Shown piece after piece: positions 57,475-64,000 of a DNA stretch of 64,000 nt. Positions within the stretch are counted from its first letter, which is position 1; every line of letters starts with the position of its first letter. The position numbers and the translations under genes are program-made. The stretch comes from Brachionus manjavacas (Eukaryota > Rotifera > Eurotatoria > Ploima > Brachionidae): the NCBI GenBank assembly GCA_019054805.1, contig JAHQIY010000003.1:7006001-7070000 (forward strand), read 5' to 3'. The notes beneath the pieces were generated by a model, which was not told the origin of the DNA, did no database searches, and saw only the letters and a list, made by a program, of their open reading frames with translations.

Positions 57475-57895
57475 TTAATATTTAACTTTTTTTTCACTAA
57501 AACGCTTCATTTTATTCAAATGATGATTCCTTCTGGCTACAATTTTTCTTTTTGCCGCAATATTTTCAAATATCACATAATTAATATCATATGCGAAATG
57601 GTTTATTTTTTTATTCATCTTTTTTTTCGTACTCGTTACAAGATCATCAAAATATTTTTGTTTTAACAAATTTTCACTCTCGCTTTGTTCACTCACATTT
57701 TCAATATTTTCTTGATTTTTAATGGTCTGATTTTTGGTGAAAAATTCTCTAATTGATTTTTGTGGTATTTTGCCATCAATTACTTGATCTTTAAATTCGT
57801 TAAATTTTACAAGAACCGAAATTTTAAAGTTTTTTTCTCATACCTTTTGGTTTATTTTCACTTTTTTTCAGCGTTTTCGATACCTTTTGGGTCAT
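57475..57895 (-). CDS. Small basic protein with a PCNA-binding PIP box
   Basis: Two exons on the minus strand, 57895-57844 and 57788-57475, with a 55-bp GT-AG intron; 121 aa. Residues about 26-33 read 'QKSIREFF', a perfect PIP box (Q-x-x-I-x-x-F-F), followed by Thr-Lys. The rest is Lys/Asn-rich; the C-terminal third ('AAKRKIVARRNHHLNKMKRF') is strongly basic and may bind DNA or act as a nuclear signal. PIP boxes dock proteins on the PCNA sliding clamp during replication or repair. Size and layout recall the PCNA-associated factor PAF15/PCLAF, but I see no conserved extended homology, so only the motif is claimed. It is head-to-head with CCZ1 (start codons 375 bp apart), so the two may share a promoter region. 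Confidence 0.68.
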
Positions 57896-58270
57896 AATTT
57901 GAATTTTTATTAAATTTACACAATTTAAAATTAGAAAAAATATGTTTCTTTAAAAACAAAAATGAAAAATCATATAAAACGTAACATTTTGCTTGGACCA
58001 AAAATTTGACACCAACTTGATGGAACATTAAAGCTTGTTATAAATAAATAAAATTTTATTCCTAAAGAAAGCTTGATATAATAATTTAAAAATCAAACCA
58101 ACTATCTTTTTCCACACTGATCTAAAATTCACTAATCAGATAAGGAATTATGAATATTTGAATAAATCTTTATTTAATTTTTCATAAATTGCTCATAATT
58201 TTGATAAGCACATGACTTGAGGTAAATGATACTCAAAAGATTAATTGATATTTAAAAAAAAAGCTTCAAA
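57896..58270. promoter_or_regulatory. Shared bidirectional intergenic region, PIP-box gene and CCZ1
   Basis: 375 bases between two divergent start codons. It must hold both 5' UTRs and promoters unless upstream exons exist. I see no distinct motif beyond A/T richness. Confidence 0.4.
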
Positions 58271-60059
58271 ATGAGACATGAACTCGGTACTAATCAAATA
58301 AGCTTGGCCAATTTTTTTATCTTTAACCCGGACTTTGGTCAAAAAGAGGGAAAAGTAAGAATTTTCTAGATTTTATTTTTTTGTTACTCTAAAATTTAAG
58401 GAAGCTGAAAAAATATTCTATTATTATCCACCGGGTGAGAAGATCGAAAAGCAAATTAGAACAGCAGGATTTTGCGCTGGAATGATCAAATTTACGCAGT
58501 AGTGTGCTTACATTGATTTAACCGCATATACTTTTTTTTCTTAAGAACTTTCAAATCAAGCAAACCTTGTGAATTTGTGCATACTGAGAAAATTCGAATG
58601 ATAATTAATGAACTGGGAGACAATTTTTGGATGGTTATCGGTTTAAATGTGCCATTTTCTCTTGATAAAGTATACGAAAATGATCTGTTATCGGACCAAA
58701 TTTACATGTCCATTTTAAAAAAAATCTACAACTACTATCGAGTGAGCCATTTGAATTAATTAAAAATATACTCTTTTCTAATCTCATCAGCTTTTTAATG
58801 GAAAAATAGGAGATTCCCTCAAATTGATGGGTCAAGATGAGTTAAAAGAAAAAATGAAATTATTTTTTGATGATGTAAATTTTTTTGTTTAGAAAAAAAA
58901 AAAATTTATTATCATTTTTCTAGTATATTGAAACCAAGCTCAATGTTCGTGACTGTGATATAATGAATACTTTTAATGGTCTTCAATTTATGTCACTGGA
59001 CCGAAATATGTATCTAAAAATTCAATCTTTACTTAACTTGCTGGAAGAAAAACTTCCTTTAGTTCAAAGAGTTGTAGTAATGCACAATGACCAAGTTATC
59101 TGGTAAAAAAAGACTAGAATAAAGCTTGTAAAGAAAATTTTTTTATTAAATTATTAGGAGTGGACTTGAACAAGAGGACATATCGGCAATTTATCAGTAT
59201 CTAAAAGAATTGATAAGTAAAAATGCTACCAGTGTTCCGCAATCACAGTTGGCTTCCAAATTTCTGGTGGATGATAGCACCAAAAACTTAATGAATAGTC
59301 TGACAAATCCTTCTACGTCAAACGATTTGGAGAATTCAATTGATCTATTTGACCAAGAATATTTTGAATTTAAAAGAGTTTACTTGGATAAGCCAGATCC
59401 GGAACAGTTTTATCTTATTCCCTATAATTTATCTAGAATGACTTTTTTTGTATTCATTCCAACTAGTAAAGCTTTTAAGTTGAGCCTATTGAAAGAAATT
59501 GATGAAATATTAGCTCCGAATTTAGTTTTGTTCCTCAAAGAAATTTGTGAACAGCAGTTAAAAAGAAGTAGCATATTGTAAGAAAAAATTAACAGTGTCA
59601 AATCATTTTCTAATAAATATTCGCTTCATAAAGTACAGAGGAAAAAGAGATAAAATACATCTATTTCAATCGATTGAATTTGGCTCAAAAATCAACTCTA
59701 AATAAAACTAAAGATCTTCCCAAGCATTTGATGACATTAATAGCTCAATTGTCTAAAGATTTAGAAAGGTTTGTTTTAAAACAAAATCAAATTTAGTTAT
59801 TTATCAAGTTACTAAAAAGTTGTGTTCCGAGCGGAGAAATTTTTGTCAAAAGTGGAAAAGATTATTGGATTGCTTGTAAAAAATCTGATCTCAGAGAAGT
59901 GTATGTAGTTGTGTGTCAAAAGAATGCAAATTTAACAATGATAGATGGCAAGTTTATTAAAAAAGTTAATTTTTTTTAATTCTTAAATTTCTTGAAATTT
60001 TAGAGGAAGTAAAACAATTGTGCAGCACTGATTTTTCTAATATTTTCTTTATGGAATAA
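58271..60059 (+). CDS. CCZ1: Vacuolar fusion protein CCZ1 homologue
   Basis: Nine exons: 58271-58354, 58401-58498, 58546-58741, 58791-58874, 58924-59102, 59158-59577, 59634-59768, 59820-59947, 60004-60059; 459 aa (human CCZ1 about 480). CCZ1 pairs with MON1 as the guanine-nucleotide exchange factor for Rab7 on late endosomes. Family landmarks: 'FFIFNPDFGQKEGK' at the start, 'YYYPPGEKIEKQIR', 'TFKSSKPCEFVHTEK', 'NFWMVIGLNVP' (first longin domain), 'YLKIQSLLN', 'DQVIWSGLEQEDI', 'RVYLDKPDPEQFYLIPYNL', 'YIYFNRLNLAQKS' and a C-terminal 'DFSNIFFME'. The last intron (59948-60003) appears to be GC-AG: donor 'GATG|GCAAGT', acceptor 'TTTTAG'. Splicing it gives the conserved C-terminus; reading through ends after about ten unrelated residues. 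Confidence 0.93.
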
Positions 60060-60817
60060 GTGTTCGGAATTGTTTAGATTTTTAGCTGATAGAATTTTGA
60101 AATAATATACAAATAAAATTTTTCCCGAATTTTTTTTAACTATCTTAATATTTTATCAGTAAAATAAGCAAAATTAAAACATCAAGCTGTTTCTTTTAAA
60201 ATCTTTATTTATTTGAATACCTGTATCGACCTGATGTTATTTTAGGAAAAATAAATAAAATAAAAATTACACAATTGAATTTACGTCACAATTTCGAGTC
60301 TTTTTGTAACAAAAAATTATTTTTGAAATGAAAATTTAGAAAAAGGTGAAATTTTAGCCTTTTTATTTGTTTTAAATCTAGTCCTAAAATTATTCCACAA
60401 ACCCAAATAGAATATATTCTGAAACTGTATAAAATTTTTTAAGAGTTACACGTCAAAAAAAAAAGACCAGATTCTCAGTTAAGTTTATATTTATAAATAA
60501 GATATCAATATAAGCATTCTGGACGATTTTACCATAAATTACGATATTTAATGCAAAAATAAAATTAACTAATCTTTCATAAGTAGAAACACATTATTTA
60601 AATAGCAATTTTTGAGAAATCTAAAGTCCACTAATTAATTAATAATCAGAAAATTTTTCTGGGCTCTTTACATGAAAAATGGGAGAAAAAAAAATAATTT
60701 TTTTTAAAAATCATTTCAGACAATAAAGATTTGAATTTTAGACAGTTCATTTTATTTTTTAGTTTTACGGAGTTTTAGTTCTCTCAGATTTAAAAGAAAA
60801 TAAAAATAAAATTTTGT
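60060..60817. other. Intergenic, nothing recognised
   Basis: A/T-rich spacer downstream of CCZ1; AATAAA-like words near 60113 may be its poly(A) signal. No repeats or frames of note. Confidence 0.45.
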
Positions 60818-61230
60818 AACTGATTGTTCAACTGATTGAGTGGTCAAACACATGGCAAATGGAGTTCAATGATGATAAATGCAAATTCATGGCGTTCAAT
60901 AACAGGCACTTTTCAATTAGCTTAAAAACGAAAGGGAAACCACTTAATCAAACTGAAAGAGAACGGGACCTAGGCATCATCATTACTAGCAAGTTTGGAG
61001 AGCAGTTAACCAAGAATGGCTACAGAGAACATTTTCTATTGAATAGAGTTATTGACAATTGGAACAATTTAACAACAGAGACTATCACATCCAGAAGCAA
61101 AAACCTCTTCTAGAAAAGAGTAGACGATTCAGGAGCCTTCAAGGTGCAAAAATTTCTACCATAGCAAGCAATAGCTTACTCTACAGTTAACCTGTTGTAG
61201 TCTATTATTATTATTATTATTATTATTAAA
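60818..61230 (+). mobile_element. LINE with internal deletion and (TAT)n tail
   Basis: Frame from about 60818: 'IEWSNTWQMEFNDDKCKFMA' and 'ERERDLGIIITSK' are reverse-transcriptase thumb motifs. They jump directly into 'NRVIDNWNNL', the C-terminal motif that normally lies more than 150 residues later. The intervening region, kept in the LINE at 1-508 ('HLEYAISSWCPY' and so on), is deleted in frame. The 3' UTR follows, then a TAT/ATT tail at 61203-61230. Related to 31031-31434. Confidence 0.78.
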
Positions 61231-61725
61231 ATGAAAGTAACCAGTAAATTAAATTAAAATAAAATATAAGTAATAAAAGGTACTGCATTTTTAAGTACAG
61301 TTCAAGAAAGAAAGAAATTTAAGATAGCAATTACGTAAACCAAATAAATATTTTAAGGCTTAATTCAATTTATGTCTATTAATTTTTTATATTTATTAAG
61401 TTTTATATTTTTCTCCGGTCGATTTTCGGAGTATAGTTTTCTCTTTTTTATTTTAGAAAATCGTATTAAGCGTAAGAAAGTTAGTTTAATTTTTTTTATA
61501 TAGGGATTTTTTTAAAATAATAAGTAACAGAAGCAAATTTTTTGTAAATGTCAATAAAAGTTTTTCATAAACTGGTAACTTGTCAGCAAAGACTGATTTT
61601 TAAATGAAAATTTCTAAAGACGCCAAATGTTAACTAAATTTTAATATTAAAAATAAAACTGTTTGTTATATAAGTAACATTGAAGTGCATAAATAAAATT
61701 TTCAATTATTATTTTTATTCTAAAA
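61231..61725. other. Upstream region of the last gene
   Basis: A/T-rich, about 500 bases; no motif or repeat seen. Confidence 0.4.
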
Positions 61726-64000
61726 ATGGAATGGTTGGAATCCGATTTTAAAAAGATAAATCAACAGAATAGATCTTTATTTTTGAACAAAATAAAATCT
61801 AATTCGTCTACGAGCAATTTCAACTGTTATCTATTCAATGAATCCGGAAATCTAAACCAGGATTTATTTTTTATTACAGATCTAAAGATTCGTCTCAAAG
61901 TAAAAATAAATCCTAGACGCTTTTCTTTGATTCGAAAGTTGTATGATAACAATAATGTTGATATTTTACTTGTCAATATCGTTATCAAACAATTTCTTTA
62001 TTCGACTATGATCAATTTTCGAAACTCTAAAGAGCCATTTATTTTCATGATTATAAACGATTTTGATCTAAAATCAAATGAAAATAAATATGCAAGGTTA
62101 CCTGAAATACAGCGTCTTGTCAGATGGGATCATTTAAAAAATGTCAACACTCAATTGCCTAAATTAGATTATGTCTTAAAAACTAGGTAATTATTTTAAA
62201 TAATTTTTTAAAATATAATTTGAAATTTATTTCTTATAAATATTCAAAATGACTGATTTAAAAAAATTCAATTTTTTTATTTTCTATTATCTAAATTAGA
62301 CTGAATTTAATTTTTTTTTAATTTTAAGCGCCAATTTAGGTTTGGTTAAAATTAAAGATGCAGCGTGTTTTTTTAAATTGATGATTTTTGACGAAACAAA
62401 ATGTTAAAGAATAAATTTTACTTTTGTTCTAATTTTCTAATAAGGTTTGATTATAAAATGTTTTAAAAAAAATTGACCAATTGAGTTAAAAATTTAAAAA
62501 TTGAAATTAAATTAACATTTTGCATAGATTATTCGATATTTTAAATTTTACAATTTTCAGGCATTCTTCATTTCTACTAGATTACCATTTAAAATGAATT
62601 TATCAATATTGCTGTTTTTTAAAGTCTAATTAAACAAAACTTATTTTTTTTACTTTAACTTATTAAAAATTATTATTTTTTAAACAAATATTTTTTAAAA
62701 ATTTTTTGAAATCTATTTAAACTTAAAATTTGGTTACTTCCGGTAGGGTCTTGGGGGGTTTCGTGTTTATAACAAAAGAACAGCAAATTATAAATTATTA
62801 ACTTCTTAAATAAAAAGACACTTCTAGCTATTGTATTCCATTGATAAAAACACAATTCATTTTTCAATATAAAAATAATTTTTTTTTAGTACGAATAAAA
62901 AATAAAATTTATTAAAATGACTTATTAACTCCAAAAATACTCGGCGTCTTTTTCTTTCTTTTTGGTTTTTATGTAGCAATTACTTGAGTGTCCATTCTTT
63001 CAACAAAACTCCTGGCGGATTCATTTTCGAAATCAATCATTTTAGAATTGGTAGAAAAACTATATTAAAATTTTAGAAATAAATCTCATGCCAAAAAAGG
63101 TCTTTTATGTAAAATGAGTTTTTTTTATATCAAATCACAAAAGTTGTCTATTTATAAAAAGTTATTTTAAATGCATGTAGCATATTTTTAAACTAAATTT
63201 ATTACAGTTATTAAAAAAGTAATTATAGTTAATTAAAAAAATCTAAAGTCATTTTAATTTTAATTAAAATTTGAGCTTTTTTTCAATTTTTTTTCATTTA
63301 AAAAAATGTCAGCATAATTTTTTAATTTACTTTTGAGACAAAAATTGATTTATTTTATTTTAATTTCAATTTTTAGGCTCTATTTACAATAAAACAATAG
63401 ATTATTTTTTTTTATTTTTTTTTATTTTTCAATTAAATTCAAGTAGAATTGCTAGATTCTTAAATGAATTCTGGAAATTTTAAAATGGCCACCTGCACCT
63501 AAAAAAATGTTTTGAATTTTTTAATAAAAAATGTTTTAATATTTGCTAACTAAATTTTTTTATTTTCGATTTAAATTATTAAAAATATAAGCTCTGATGT
63601 AAACTTTCATTACCGAATCTTTTTATACTATCTGTTAATTTTTATATCAAACTTTTTGACTGAAAATTAGAAATTGATCTATTTTCAACTACCTGCTAAA
63701 TTTTGTTAATTTTGATTTCGTAAAATTTTAAATAAAAAACAAAAAAGTTCATTTTTTTTAACAAGGAATGAAAATGAGAGAAATAACTTAAGTTTGTTGA
63801 TTGAAAATTTGTCACAACCGGCTAGTGGTGTCAATGCTGACTATACAATCGAATTAGTCCATAAAAAATGTCCACAACAACCAAAAAAACCTGCTGATCT
63901 TAATGAAGCTTTTGCCAACGATACACTGATCGAACCAAGCACTGTTTCATCATCTACTCAAACAACCGAACCAAGTTTTGTAAACAATTATGGACCTAAA
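61726..64000 (+). CDS. Unidentified gene, 5' part; continues beyond the window
   Basis: Exon 1 61726-62186 (donor 'CTAG|GTAATT') and a probable exon 2 from 63766 (acceptor 'ACAAG|GAATG'), open to the window end. If joined directly the frame is kept ('YVLKTRNENE'). Exon 1 gives about 153 residues of a soluble, mixed alpha/beta-looking protein with 'LFFITDLKIRLKVKI' and 'RLPEIQRLVRWDHLKN'. Exon 2 adds 'LLIENLSQPASGVNADYTI' and a Ser/Thr/Gln-rich stretch near the end. No signal peptide or membrane segment. I do not recognise the family. Small exons between 62187 and 63765 cannot be excluded. Confidence 0.6.
62187..63765 (+). other. Probable intron 1 of the last gene
   Basis: 1579 bp, A/T-rich, with one unusual G-rich patch ('GGTAGGGTCTTGGGGGG' at about 62742-62758). 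The minus frame at 62673-62867 covers this patch but is low-complexity at both ends and not credible. Confidence 0.4.

Noticed and set aside
57475..57895. Naming the PIP-box protein PCLAF/PAF15
   Set aside because: Only the PIP box is shared; the flanking conserved segments of that family are not recognisable.

Overview
This is a strongly AT-rich animal (metazoan) nuclear window. Genes are split by short introns, many only 47-60 bp, and separated by long A/T-rich deserts full of decayed transposons. The short introns, the composition, the CR1/Jockey-like LINE fragments with trinucleotide tails, and the gene content (sideroflexin, M13 peptidase, CCZ1, cytosolic MetRS, giant cadherin) suggest a small-genome aquatic invertebrate. 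A monogonont rotifer of the Brachionus type is my best guess, but this is inference and not proven.

Layout. 1-1124: LINE reverse-transcriptase fragment and a tRNA-headed SINE. 1464-24590: a dispersed family of five paralogous secreted, probably GPI-anchored proteins (one on the minus strand, four on the plus strand), mixed with MITE/foldback elements and a gag remnant. A 20-exon M13 (neprilysin-like) peptidase of 676 aa lies between the fourth and fifth members. 25507-26530 (minus): sideroflexin, two exons, 322 aa. 28238-29214: a 5'-truncated LINE bounded by direct repeats. 32265-36194: cytosolic methionyl-tRNA synthetase, six exons, 692 aa, whose third intron holds a SINE with a nested MITE and a transposon-like coding remnant. 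38070-53854: a giant cadherin of five exons and 4749 aa. 57475-57895 (minus): a small basic protein with a PCNA-binding (PIP-box) motif. 58271-60059: CCZ1, nine exons, 459 aa, head-to-head with the PIP-box gene. 61726-64000: the 5' part of an unidentified gene that runs off the window.

I derived exon boundaries by hand from GT-AG sites, reading-frame continuity and family conservation. In every multi-exon gene that is complete here, the summed exons are divisible by three and end in one stop codon, which supports the models.

The most interesting item is the five-member family. It shares a W..T....P / W-Y-K / Y-E-P core, one conserved Cys on either side of a dibasic (furin-like R-x-K-R) site, and a hydrophobic C-terminus. 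The Cys-to-Cys distance is exactly 82 residues in three members. I do not recognise the family. The genes otherwise look like unlinked housekeeping and adhesion functions, and I see no pathway that unites the window.
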